Shown piece after piece: positions 37,601 through 48,112 of a stretch of DNA of 64,000 nt (position 1 is its first letter; each line of letters starts with the position of its first letter). Below the pieces are notes generated by a model. The model saw only the letters and a program-made list of their open reading frames with translations, was not told the origin of the DNA and did no database searches. The stretch comes from Episyrphus balteatus. Lineage: Eukaryota; Arthropoda; Insecta; Diptera; Syrphidae. The stretch lies in contig NC_079135.1 of assembly GCF_945859705.1 (NCBI RefSeq), positions 29,747,679 through 29,811,678 of the forward strand, read 5' to 3'. Position numbers and translations under genes: made by a program.

Positions 37601-39234
37601 GCTCTTGTAGTTCAAAGTATCTATATCTTAGATAACTATTGGAAATTAAAGATTTTTGTTAAATTTTGAAGAAAAAAAAAAATAAAAGTAAAAAAATTCC
37701 ATTTAAACTTTTTTTTTTTAAACATTTTAGATTTTTTTACATTTTACACTTCTAAATGACAAGAAATATCTGTCTGCAAATTTTGAATAAAATTGGCTTA
37801 GCCTTTGATGAAATATACGACATTAACTAAAAAATGCATCAATTTGGCAGAAATCGGCAACGCCATACCGTTCTAGGAAATTTTTGTGAAAAACTAAAAA
37901 CGCAGTTTTGTTAGACTCATTAAGACTATAACTAATACCAAATTTAATCGAAATCGTTAGAGTCGTTTTCGAGAAAATTGCAATAACTCATTAACGATAC
38001 ACGGGAAGAGCCGACATTAGCGATTAAAAAAAAGAAATTGTCATATTTCCACTATCCGTATTTTTTGAGAAAAACTAAAAACGCAGTTATATTAGATATA
38101 CGTACAGCATTACTTGTGTCAAATTTAATCAAAAGCGTTAGAGCCGTTTTCGAGAAAATTGCAATACCTCGAAAAGTTTGTATGGGAGGTATACGTTCTA
38201 GGCGAGATATTAAAAAACAAAAAAAAACCAACCTTGGAAATTACGAAATAATCATCTGTACGAAATTTCAAGAAAATTCGTCCACCTGTTTAGGCTGCAG
38301 CTTCTTGTACACCTTTTTTTGACGACGCACAGACGCACCGACGCACAGACCGACGGACGTCATGACGAAAACCACTTTTTCAGACAATATATGCAAAAAA
38401 ACAACTGGATATAAACCCTTAAATATTTTTATATCGTCTGCATTATAAGAGAATAGTTTTTAATAATTGTGGTCACATCATTTATGTATAAAGTGAACAA
38501 TATGGGACCTAAGTGGCTTCCTTGTGGAACACTATTTTCTTTGAAACCTAAAGCTGGTCAAAAGGTAATATCTTCCGAACGATCAACACGTTCAACATTC
38601 GTTCCAAATCGACGTAGTAAATAGTTAAAACTTTCCAAACTGGCTCAGTTGATGTGTAGGCTCAGATATGTCCCAGATGCATCTGTTAGAATAATAAGGA
38701 AAAGTTTAACTCTTCAGTATGTCGATTTGGAACGTATGTTGAACGTGTTGATCAACCTAGTGTGGACCCAGCATATGGCTCTTAGTTTTATTAACAAGGT
38801 TTTGTGACCAAGTATGTCAAAAGACTTATGGCGTTTTCGATTGGCAGTCCGGAAGCGTCCGGAATCATTCTGAAAAAATTTTATTCACACAAAACTGTCA
38901 GTTTTGTACGAATAAAACGCTTTCAGAATGATTCCGGACGCTTCCGGACTGCCAATCAAAAACGCCATTACTGAAATCAGTAAACACACAGTCTACCTGT
39001 TTCCGTTTTTCAAATGAATCAATGCAAAAATAAGTGAAATAAATATCAAAGTAGTTTTGGAATTATTTGATGATGATGTAGAAAAAAAATAGAAAACTCG
39101 TTGTGTGATTTAGCACAGCGAAACAAGATTCGAAGGTCATGTCTTCAATTTTTTTTTTTTTGTTGTATACTTACACTATTTTCATCTTGGGGTTTGAGCT
39201 CTTGCAAAACACGACGTGTTCTTGGACTTGCCAT
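31665..39234 (-). CDS. ArfGAP1: ArfGAP1, GTPase-activating protein for Arf1
   Basis: Exons (minus): 39234-39175, 34458-33857, 32995-32881, 32812-32723, 32364-32305, 32183-31665; joined they give 481 aa with all phases agreeing. The protein stimulates GTP hydrolysis on Arf1 and so controls COPI coats at the Golgi. The N-terminal ArfGAP domain (about residues 1-120) has the zinc finger C-x2-C-x16-C-x2-C (CFEC..CLEC) and the arginine-finger region ECSGKHRGLGVHLSFVRS. Downstream is the family hallmark GKYSGFG, then GWSL and serine-rich segments resembling the curvature-sensing ALPS motifs, and a low-complexity Asn/Gln/Thr-rich tail ending DDAWNLLNN. Fly name: Gap69C. Intron 1 is 4.7 kb and filled with repeats and reverse-transcriptase relics. 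It is divergent from NTPCR, 586 bp between start codons. Confidence 0.95.
35140..35279 (-). pseudogene. Non-LTR reverse transcriptase relic in ArfGAP1 intron 1
   Basis: The minus strand has about 46 open codons starting YADDIKIF, the catalytic YADD box, followed by LQEDLQNFRKWF and LFLNVDKCK. These are standard landmarks after YADD in Jockey-like non-LTR elements. Both sides decay quickly, so only this fragment remains. Confidence 0.75.
36111..36409. mobile_element. CGGCCATATTATTCACT element, copy B, TAA duplication
   Basis: The ends are CGGCTATATTATTCACT and AGTGAATAATATTGCCG, with TAA outside (36108-36110, 36410-36412). It is shorter than copy A (299 bp), lacking part of the middle. It lies in ArfGAP1 intron 1. 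Confidence 0.85.
37890..38395. repeat. Interspersed repeat with ACAGACGCACCGACGCAC motif
   Basis: Two related blocks (about 37890-38000 and 38060-38175) share AAAAACTAAAAACGCAGTT, AAATTTAATC, GTTAGAG and CGTTTTCGAGAAAATTGC. A block near 38260-38400 has TTTCAAGAAAATTCGTCCA and the GACGCACAGACCGACGGACG string. Short GCTCTAACGATTTT relatives occur near 33310, 42130 and 42605. It is probably part of one transposon family; the ends are not visible. Confidence 0.5.
38418..38532 (-). pseudogene. Non-LTR reverse transcriptase relic with frameshift
   Basis: The minus strand reads SVPQGSHLGPILFTLYIND, the classic block before the catalytic site, then after a one-base frameshift ADDIKIF. It is another Jockey-like remnant on the same strand as 35140-35279 but separate from it. 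Confidence 0.75.
38578..38754. mobile_element. Imperfect palindrome, ~177 bp
   Basis: The arms of about 55 bp start GATCAACACGTTCAACAT and are inverted at the right end. The pairing continues through CGTTCCAAATCGAC and AGTTAAAAC. The loop is unrelated. It is a probable MITE in ArfGAP1 intron 1; no duplication was confirmed. Confidence 0.55.
38829..38967. mobile_element. Hairpin MITE, 139 bp, TTA duplication
   Basis: The arms start TGGCGTTTTCGATTGGCAGT and are almost perfectly inverted over ~60 bp, including TCCGGAAGCGTCCGGAATCA. TTA lies outside both ends (38826-38828, 38968-38970). A fragment of the same family, covering the loop and part of one arm, is at 42437-42491. Confidence 0.85.
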
Positions 39235-39820
39235 GTTTTATTGAAGAAATTAATTAGAGAATATTCTGTAGGAGTTTTTGGAGTTTTGTTGAGTAGTTTT
39301 TTCTCTTGGTTTTGTTATAAAAATGTTTCTGTTTCTGATTGGATTTTACTTTCATAAAACAAAGAGTTTTCTTGTTTGAAGGTTTTTTTTTATCTCTTCA
39401 TTTTGTTTATTTGTTAATTGATTTTAATGTAAAGTAATTAAGTGAATGGTCATTATTTTTTTCTTTTTTTTATTCGAAAAAAAACACAAAATTGGTTGCA
39501 GATTTTTATTGCAAAAAAAATGAAATAAATTTTTTAGTGCAGGAGCAAAAACTTCAACTACTGACAAAAGTTATAAGTGACAATCAACGTCAAATTTTAG
39601 CCATATTTTTTGTTGACGTGTTCGAGTAGTTCATGGAATTGTCCGCAAGATGGTGGCAAGTATGGTAAGAAGATAAATGTTTTGATTATTCTACTGTTCT
39701 TTCTATTGTGAATGCAACATATATGACAATAATCTATCATATCGGCTGGTTTTGTGCCTAGTTTTTTATAATTTTTTTTAATTATTTTGATGAAAAATTC
39801 ATAAATAATTGGTGTTAATT
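39235..39820. promoter_or_regulatory. Shared ArfGAP1/NTPCR divergent upstream region
   Basis: 586 bases separate the two start codons, which point away from each other. The region is T-rich with no clear TATA plus Inr pair, as expected for a bidirectional housekeeping promoter. No specific site could be fixed. Confidence 0.4.
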
Positions 39821-42800
39821 ATGGAAAAGAATATATCTAGTATTTTATTAACTGGAATTCCAGGTAAATCATTTTTATTTTAAGATTTTATTGTACATTT
39901 TAGAAGAGGAAATATGAATGAATGCCGTCTGTCAAGTTATTTATTTATACAGTCACAGTCATAAAATATGACCCATTTTTTCTTTTATTTTTCTTACAGG
40001 AGTTGGAAAAACAACAATTCGCTGGCTGAGAATTATAGGGTTGTATGTCAACTCCCCTTTGTTTTGAGAAAATCGATTTCAAAGATTTTTAAGGCTGGTT
40101 TTTGGATAAAATAGTTACATAGCAGTAAAGTATTGATGCAATCTTATAATCGACCCTAAAAAAGTCATAAAACTATGAAAAAAACATTAATTTCACCACA
40201 AAATAGGATTCTATGAGCATTTTTAAAAAGTGACATAGAACCTTTTTATGAAAAAGTTTGTAAAAAAATTTGAAAAAGGTTCTATGTTGAACATAGAACC
40301 TAATAGTTATAAAGAGCTTACATGTAATAAATGGATTTTATATGAAAAAAAGTGACTTCATCGTGAAATAGGTAGGCTTTGATTTAATTTAATTTTATTC
40401 AAATTTTGCACAAAACAGTCAAATTCTTTTTAAAATAACAGAAAAAATACCACAAATCAGAATTCCTGCTTTTGTTGAATTAGGTATACAGAAAAAAGAC
40501 ATTCTAAAAACAATAAGAATTTGTATTAAATTAATCGGATTTTTGCATGCTTTTTGCCAAAAAGACAGTAGCTTAAAACAATCATCTTCTACGGTGCAAA
40601 ATGTATGCCAAAAAAATTAAAAGTTTGTTTAATCTTTTAATTTTAATGAGAATGCACATAAAATTAATGAAAAATCATTTCAATCTTAGCACGTAAATTT
40701 TCTTAAGAAGAAAATTCTTGTTAACTTTGATTCTAACAAACAAATTTTACTTTTTTTTATTAGAAATCTTATTAATTTAAGAGGATTGGATCTAGTATAT
40801 CTTGCCATCGGATTTAGGTTTGTCCGAAGGTACATTTTTGGTACTTTTTGAGTTTTGACTTCTTTTGTTTTAAGTTAAGGAATCTAAATGTTTCTTTAAC
40901 TTTTGGTTTATTAATACGAACTATGAAATCCCCAACCTCGATTATGAAAAAAAAGGTTTCAAAAAATCACTTCCAATTCTTGGCACACAAAAAACATTAC
41001 TCTAATTTAATTATGATGTAAAAATATCTAGGTTAGGTAACCCGAATGAATTATTGCAAAAGTTAAGGTTGGATAGTACATATTTTGGTTTAAAGAGTAC
41101 AGAACGAGATAGCAAAAGTCCTGGAGTGAAATCCGCTAGCTTAATAGTCGATAGTTGATAGTCAAAAACGAAGAATTATGGAGCAATATCATCGTTTTTG
41201 ACTGTCAACTATTGACTATCAAGTTAGCCGATTCCACCCCTGTTGTTCAATACCAGCAAAAACATCAAAAGATCTTTTATTTTTACTTTAGTTAAAAAAA
41301 GACGATTTCCATAAGATTTCATTTTGAAGAATTTGCACAAAAAAGTTCTATGTAACTTAAATCAAAGTATTTTTTTGTTTGAAAAAAATCAGTAAAAGGG
41401 TTCTATGTTGAAATTTGAATGACATAGAACCTTATTATATTAGTACATTTATGTGAAATCATGAAAGTTGTATGTCTTTTTTAACTGTACCGTCGCCATT
41501 AAGTTTTTTCTAATTTTTTTTTAAATTTTATCTGAAAGCAGTTGAAATTACGAAAATTTTGGTGTATAAAACTCATTTTTTGTATTTTGTATGAAATACA
41601 CCCTTATAATTCTCAGCCAGCGAATTGTTAAAAAATTGATTAAAATTTTTAATGAGAAACACATCAAGTGTATTGGATTTTTTACTGAAGAAATGCGATC
41701 AGAAAATGGAATTAGAATTGGTTTTGATGTCGTTGATGTTAATGGTAAACGGGGAGTTTTAGCAAGGTACAGTAGCTTTTAAAATATACTCAGTTTTGTA
41801 ATAATAACCCATTATGAACGGATTCCTTGATAGAGGTTGTTGCAATCGCATAAAAATTTTCCAAGGTAAAGTTTATGATACGAAAAAAAAATATAATTCC
41901 AGATAAATATCAGACATGACTTTAATTTTATAGAATGATATAGAATGTCAAAAAAGTGGGTCTCGCAATTCTGTCTGTCCGTCTGTCTCTATCTCGAGCT
42001 TCTACATAAAATAATAAGCGATTTTCTTTAAAGTTCGTAGGTAAGAGTTTTTGGTGATTCCCTTCTCTACCTTTTTGTAGGATCAAAGTTAACGGTACTT
42101 ACCATATGACGAAAATGGAAAAAGCTGTTTTCCTCAAAAACGGCTCTAACGATTTTGATTTAAAAAAAATACATGTAGGTTATGTCTTATGTGTAGGATG
42201 AGGTCGTACTTTTGAAAAAGAAAAATATTTTTTTGAAATTTATGAACTGTACTTACCATAAGACCGGTTCCTTAATGGCTCACTTACTCCTAAGCGACAC
42301 TACTAAAATAAAAAAGTTTAAGTTACTCAAATGCTAGATTTAAGGAAAAATTAAAAAAAAAATAATTTTTGAATTTTTAAAACGAAGTTCAAAATTTAAT
42401 TTTTAAATATCGATGTTTTGAAAACGGATGAAAAAGTTTTATTCACACAAAACTATAAGTTTTGTGCGAATAAAACGCTTTCAGAATGATAAATTTTAAA
42501 TTTTATTGAAGCTTTGTTTTTATGTGTCGATTAATACTTCCTTTTATATGGAATACCATATTCATTCTTTAAAACTTTTTGAAAATTTTCATAAATGAAA
42601 AACTTAAAAAACGGCTTTAACGATTTTCAAAAAAAAAAAAAAAAAAAAAAATCATACAAGAAGTAAAATGGCATTCCTTGTTTGGAGGTCAAAACTATTT
42701 TAAGAGAAGTCTTTGAAAATTTAAACTAATTTTTATAATATTTTTTTAATTTTAAAATTTAATTAAAAGTTATTTTATCTTTGTAAATGATGCTGAGCCC

Positions 42801-43973
42801 TTCTTGAAACGATGGTTATTCTCATGTCTCGTCATCACAAAAGTTTAACTAATCCTTCCATCGATCATCGATACAAGAGTTTACAACTTTTCGCACTTGG
42901 GAAGCACTCTGCTCTATTCAATCACTGTGTCGATTAGAAATTCGAAAGGAATTGTATTTGGCCCTATCAAGGTATCCGTAGGAGCGTAAATTCCGAATTC
43001 CGTACAGTTTCTACCTGTCGGAAGAACTATTCGAAGCATGATTCGTATGAAATCAGAGAATTTTTCGCTCCGACGGATATCTTGATAGAGCCGATTGTCT
43101 TTTTTGCGGTTACGCAAGTAGGTTGAGATCCCCTTCCATTTATATAGTTACGCACGAGAGTTCCGACATTTTTTTCTCTCAAAGCAATCCAAAGAGTTTT
43201 CATCCGCCTACGCCAAACTTCAAGCCTCCGCATCATATAGCAGGACATAAGAGTTTTGTACATCGTTACTTTAATTATATAGCTAGAGAGAGGGTTTTGC
43301 AACTAAATTACCTTCTTAAGCCAAAAAGCAGCGGTTAAAAGGAGCAATTCTTTTTTATTTCACTTTACGCGCTAATGTTGTTTTCTGTGATTATAGCAGA
43401 TGCTTGATCTTTCACTACCTCGATATGATCAATTTCTCGGTACTGGATGTCCTTTCGTGTATCCTTCTTCACCTCCACTGATTGGTCATTTGGTCTCTTG
43501 TAGTATTTCCCCAAAATTAAATTCGGCTTTTGTTAAAAGTATATCATACAAAAACTCTTGTAATAGTAACAAAAAAAAAAAATATAACGGAATTTACAAT
43601 TTCGTTTCATAAATGTTTTCACAGAGAGCATCCAACTGACAACATAAGACGTCCACATGTCGGAAAATACTCCGTTTATACAAAAGACTTTGAAGATATT
43701 GCTCTCCCGATGCTTAAAATTGAAGCGAAGACAATTTTAATTGTCGATGAAATTGGCAAAATGGAATTATTGAGTAAAAAATTTAAACAACGAATCGAAG
43801 AGGTATTCGGAAAAACTCTTATTCTAGCAACCATACCAAATCGTCAAACAATTGATATTGTTGAAAAGATTAGAAGTGACCACAGTTCATTAGTATTGGA
43901 AATAACAAAGAAGAATCGCAATGAAATAGTTGATGAAATATTTCAAAAAATAAATCAAATGTTAACCATTTAA
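39821..43973 (+). CDS. NTPCR: NTPCR-type nucleoside-triphosphatase, P-loop exon split by a transposon
   Basis: Exons: 39821-39863; 40000-40019 plus 41627-41766, interrupted by a 1.6 kb element; 43625-43973. This small P-loop NTPase hydrolyses nucleoside triphosphates (THEP1/NTPCR family). Seen: ISSILLTGIPGVGKTTI (Walker A GxxGxGKT, split by intron 1 within G), then VKKLIKIF, EEMRSENGIRIGFDVVD, EHPTDN..VGKYSV, and Walker B ILIVDEIGKMEL, ending NQMLTI. Without the element the protein is about 183 aa, near the usual family length. The element enters directly after the Walker A isoleucine. Unless it is removed from RNA, it destroys the frame. GT at 40040 and AG at 41616 would restore the frame with 10 extra codons. 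It is tail-to-tail with RPC5, 194 bp between stops. AATAAA near 43975 is a likely poly(A) signal. Confidence 0.88.
40020..41622. mobile_element. Inverted-repeat element inserted in NTPCR exon 2
   Basis: The ends CGCTGGCTGAGAATTATAGGG and the complement of that sequence at 41602-41622 flank 1.6 kb. AATT is present on both sides (40016-40019, 41623-41626). The conserved protein frame shows the original site was ACAACAATTGTTAAA, so the duplication is AATT or a 2-3 bp subset. Subterminal repeats GGTTCTATGTTGAACATAGA / ACATAGAACCT recur near both ends. No transposase is seen. A smaller palindrome (41120-41242) is nested inside. Confidence 0.85.
41120..41242. mobile_element. Nested palindrome, ~123 bp
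   Basis: The arms GGAGTGAAATCCGCTAGCTT and the inverse of AAGTTAGCCGATTCCACCCC pair with four mismatches. They continue into GATAGTTGATAGTCAAAAACG, also inverted. It is inside the NTPCR insertion and no duplication was confirmed. Confidence 0.6.
42437..42491. mobile_element. Fragment of the 38829-type MITE
   Basis: The segment TTTTATTCACACAAAACT through AATAAAACGCTTTCAGAATGAT matches the loop and inner right arm of the element at 38829-38967. The outer arms are missing. It lies in NTPCR intron 2. Confidence 0.65.
42960..43092. mobile_element. Palindromic MITE, GGCCCT..GAGGTATC family, copy 2
   Basis: The left end GGCCCTATCAAGGTATCCGT is inverted at the right end as ACGGATATCTTGATAGAGCC. Inner AGAATTTTTCGCTCCGACGG matches copy 1 (16991-17125). 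It lies in NTPCR intron 2. Confidence 0.6.
43093..43624. other. NTPCR intron 2, distal part
   Basis: No additional exon was recognised. A proline/serine-containing frame near 43400-43610 overlaps the acceptor but shows no family motif and is not required by phase. Confidence 0.45.
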
Positions 43974-44167
43974 AATAAACATAAATTTAAAAAATTGATT
44001 TGTTGTTGTTATTTTTATATATATACATATATAATGTATATGTTTAATGTTTGATTTAATATTATAATTTCTTTTTTTTTCTTTTGTATTTATTTTTTAC
44101 ATTTTGTGTGTAGTAGTATAAAACCTAATTCTTATATAATAGAAACTTAACAATTCGATAGGTGATC

Positions 44168-47100
44168 TCACGCTAATGACTTATCTAATTTGGCTTCTCT
44201 GACAGATCGTTTGCGAACTCGTTTGGGTGACTTTTCAAAGTCCATTTCGTTAAATGTCTGTTCGGTAGCCTGCCAAAGCATATCTTGTCGTTGCACATGA
44301 TCCGAGTAGCGAATTATGAAAGTTTTATCGGGTGGTAAAAGGAGTTGCCATTTCTTTTCCGTATTTAATTTAGCTACGGATTGTAAGGTTTCTAATGCTT
44401 CTTCGGGTGGTAGTTGAGTTGCTTGGATCACTTGACGTCGATCTAGGAATTCTTGTTTGGAGAATTTGTAAAGCTGAAAGGAAGACAAACACAATTTAAT
44501 ATAAACATAAGTTTACAAATATTTTACTTTTTTAAGAATGGAAATTTAAAGAGACCTTCATAATAATAGAAGAACAATACGAGAAAACACTGTTTGGCAT
44601 CTTCGATTTCTTGATCGGTCATATTGGAGGAATATATTTATTCAGCTTACGTAACTATAAGTCAGCTCATCTTGGCTCAGATGCCAATGCGTTAAAATAT
44701 TGCAATTTGAAGAAACGATCACCCAAGATGCAAACTATCTTTAGAAATGTGGCTCTAAAGAAAATAAAACATGAACTGTTTGAAGTCAGGATGTTTATAG
44801 GGTACCACAATCATTAACAGGTTTCAGAACCCACGCTGCAGCACATAATTATGTTTTTTAAATAAAAATAAAATCTCAGCATTTTCTTTTTACATAAAAT
44901 AACAACATTACCAGAAACTCTTTCATCATTACAAGTACTGCAGAAAAGACAAAACAACGGTAGTTATGTAACATTAACGGCGATGTTATTCACTCTGAAT
45001 TTAGTTTAGACTAAAGTTAATTTTAAATCCAATCCATTAAATCTGAATTTCATAAATCCAAGGATTTAATTTTTTGTTCATATTATTGAATCAAAAATAA
45101 TTTTGTGATTATTCAATAAATTTTGTATAATTTGCATTTATCTTTATTTTTCCTTCACAAAATACTTGACAAAACAACTGAACACTGTGAAAATGAAATT
45201 TACATCTGGATTTATAAAGTTAAACAGATTTCTAGAGAGCAGTTTAAATTTGTTTGGATTTAACGAGATTGGATTTAAAAAATTGGATTTAAGTAGTGAA
45301 TGGGTGCGTTCACGTACCGATCCAAGGGTATCCGGATACCTTTGTGTTGTTGTAATCCCATATCGCTCTCAGCTGATCGTAAACATGTGTTGACAAGCAA
45401 AAAAATCCAAAGGTATCCTAAAAATTTCTGGATTCTCGTGTATCTTATGGTAGATTTGAAGAACAGCTGATTCGTGTTCACAAACGTATCGGATACTTAA
45501 GGTATCTTGGATAGGATATCTGTGAGTACGTGAACGCACCCAATATTATGGATTTGAATTTATTTTTGACATCTGACATTCTTTACATCCAAATGTATTT
45601 TTTAAACTAGTGAATAATATGGCCGTAAGATTAAGATTAATTGTGTCATTTTTTTATATGAAAAAAAACTTCGCCAAAAATAAACAACTTATGGTGTCAG
45701 CGGGGCCATGCACTAAAACAAATGTGAAATTTGCAATTGTGCGTGCATGGCCCCGCAGACATAAAAAGAAATATTCACAGGTCAGTTTTCAGGCCACATC
45801 TATGAAAACAAATAGTATTAATTCGGGGTTAATCCAATACAGTATCACTTTATTGTATTCTCATACAGCTCTGAATGCTAAAAAACAATAGAAGACTAGT
45901 TTACCAACAATTCCAGTCACGTAAAAGTAACAACTAAAGAGGTTTCTTAGAAAAAAGTAGTACTTCTGTTTTTTTAATTCCTGAAAATAAGAGCATTGAA
46001 TTTTGAAAACTAAATTATTAGGTACATACAATTTTGAAAGAAATTAATTTGATTTTTTTTTTCAAAATTTTTGGATATTAATTTTTCAAAAACTATTTTA
46101 TAGTGTTATTTCAAAACAAAATAAAAGAGATTTTTGGCTTAATAAAAAGGTATAGCTTGTCATTATAGCTAGAACCCCCTTCCCATACGATTTTTTTCTC
46201 CTCTCGACCCAATCTACACGCTCTAGCTTTTTAACACATTCTTCTTGAACAACCCTGTATAGGGGCAACTATACTAAAATTCTACCAGAAAAGGTACAGT
46301 TGACTGGGTAATTGGAATCCCGACTTCACTCGTTAGTTAATCATATAGCAACCAAAGCTAAGCTACCTTAGAATTATTTTGGAACGCCAGTCAACACTGC
46401 TTTAGAGGCACAAAAACTTCCCAGGAGCAGCAGCGATCGTTCTGTTAACAAGTCTGTTACATACATGCACATAATCAAATGTTTCGAAAAAAGAAAGAAT
46501 GAAGAAAATAAACCTACTCGCAAGAAGGAAAGTACACTGGGTTAAAGACTTTTTTTTTCGAATGGAAAGTCGTACTCTCGATTCCTAGTCAGCAATGACA
46601 AACTGTTCGCGTGAATGGTCAGAAATCTATATCGCAAAGAGTTTATTTCTATTTCGAGTATTATTTAAGTTATGTAAAAATAAAGTAATATAAAAAAAAA
46701 ACACTCATGAGCACGTGGTAATTCCAAACGGTCCCCCATCCAATTACTGACAACACTCGACGATGCTTGATATTGAATATCACACTTTGGTCTATTCTAC
46801 CTCACAAAAATATTATTTCTAGAAATATTATAATTTGTTTTTTTTTTTTAATAATATAATTAAACTTACAATATAGTCTCTAGCACGAATCATCAAATCA
46901 GAACCAACACCATTAGCATTCGATAAATTATCTGGAGGATAAATGACTTCTGATTTGGCAACCCAATTGCCTTTAATTAATACTCCCACTAGCGCCAAAG
47001 TCCGTAGCACAAGTAATGGAGTGAATTTTTCCGAATTTATACCATTCACATTTCTTTCCGAACTAAGACATTCATCACTTTCTGTCAGTATCGACATGAT

Positions 47101-48112
47101 ATCATCAAAAGTAAGCATGCGAGCTATAAAATTAAAATAAAATTAAATACAATTCAAATCTAAAAGAAGTTTTCTCTAAAACAAGAGAAAGAGACAAATC
47201 AACTAACCATCTTTAAGAATCACCTTCAATTGATCAGTCAACGGCATAGTTTTTAACTTGCTCTTACCAATCACCTTAGATGGCAGAACCGTATCGATAC
47301 TCATTTCCTGGCAATTTTGAATCAACAATTTGCCAGCATACTTTTGAGCTTTCAACTCCATTGAATGACTTGTCTGCTGTTGAGTGGCAAATAACTTTTG
47401 TCGCTCCAGCTCAGCAGTTGGCGATGTTCGAGGATGCCAAAGTGTCTCACACCAAGGCTCTTCAGTACATCGTTTAACAAAACTATCATAGCTTTTGTCT
47501 TTGATTTTCTTATTACGATTCGCTCCAGTTTTCGAAAATTTCACAGTGACTTGCTGAAGTTCTTCGTCGTCGTCTTCTTCATTGATTGACTTTTCCTCCG
47601 CCTTGGCACGTTTGTCCTCTTTATCGAAATACTGAAAATTCGGGCGTAATTGCAAAATGCTTGTCAACGAGGACAAATGGACTTCTTTATCTTGCAGAAT
47701 CCCGACAACATACTTTGCAGCATTGTCTATGGATTTTGTGCTAATATAAGATTGTTTATCCATGATGCCATGTTTGAATGAGGGTCGTTCGCCTTTGGCT
47801 TGAGTCTTGCCATCTGCCATGATGGCAAATTGTTCGCCTTTGAAACGATCGTAGTATTTGGATTCAATGTTCATGGCAAAGTCGACTTTGACATCGTTGC
47901 TAAAAGGTTTCACACAGCAATTTACTACATTTGCCGAATCGAAATTGGTAATGTGAGTTTTGGTGGGGTATTGAAAGAGATATAAATTGTCTTGCAAGTT
48001 TTTTGATAGAAACACCGGAATCTACGAGAAATGGTGAAGATTTTTTGGATGATTCTATGGAAAATTATAGGAAGCTTACCTCTTCTACAACGTAATCTTC
48101 ATCTTCATCCAT
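44168..48112 (-). CDS. Polr3E: RNA polymerase III subunit RPC5 (POLR3E)
   Basis: Exons (minus): 48112-48080, 48021-47208, 47123-46870, 44473-44168; 468 aa, all phases consistent. RPC5 pairs with RPC4 as the TFIIF-like heterodimer of Pol III, acting in initiation and termination at tRNA and 5S genes in the nucleus. The start is MDEDEDYVVEE, then IPVFLSKNLQDNLYLFQYP, the family's N-terminal signature (Sin-like/RPC5 domain). The middle has FKHGIMDKQ, an acidic EEDDDEE stretch and a WCETLWHP motif. The C-terminal part has RARDYI joined directly to LYKFSKQEFLDRRQV, WQLLLPPDKTFI and HVQRQDMLWQ, matching winged-helix regions of animal RPC5. The protein is shorter than human POLR3E, lacking its extended C-terminus. 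Intron 3 (2.4 kb) holds nested transposons. It is divergent from PIG-C. Confidence 0.93.
44978..45625. mobile_element. CGGCCATATTATTCACT element, copy C, carrying a nested MITE
   Basis: The ends CGGCGATGTTATTCACT and AGTGAATAATATGGCCG lie inside a TAA duplication (44975-44977, 45626-45628). It is reversed relative to copy A. A 240-bp MITE (45302-45541) interrupts it; with that and its duplicate removed, about 405 bp remain. It lies in RPC5 intron 3. Confidence 0.85.
45302..45541. mobile_element. MITE nested in copy C, 240 bp, AAT duplication
   Basis: The ends are GGGTGCGTTCACGTAC and its exact inverse; AAT flanks both (45299-45301, 45542-45544). Copy A of the host element shows the empty site CCATAATATTCACTAC with a single AAT/ATT, so both the boundaries and the 3-bp duplication are established from sequence alone. 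Confidence 0.92.
45701..45755. repeat. Small GC-rich hairpin, 55 bp
   Basis: CGGGGCCATGCAC is followed 29 bases later by its exact inverse GTGCATGGCCCCG; CAG flanks both ends. It is either a very short MITE or an isolated hairpin in RPC5 intron 3. Confidence 0.55.
46711..46790 (-). pseudogene. 5S rRNA-derived fragment
   Basis: Minus strand, about 46769-46711: AAGCATCGTCGAGTGTTGTCA, then GGATGGGGGACCGTTTGGAA and TACCACGTG. These correspond in order to the 3' half of insect 5S rRNA (AAGCAGCGTCGGGC..., the GATGGGGGACCG box-C region, and a CCGCGTG-like end). The 5' half is not recognisable and several bases differ, so this is a pseudogene fragment or a 5S-derived SINE, not a working gene. Confidence 0.6.
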
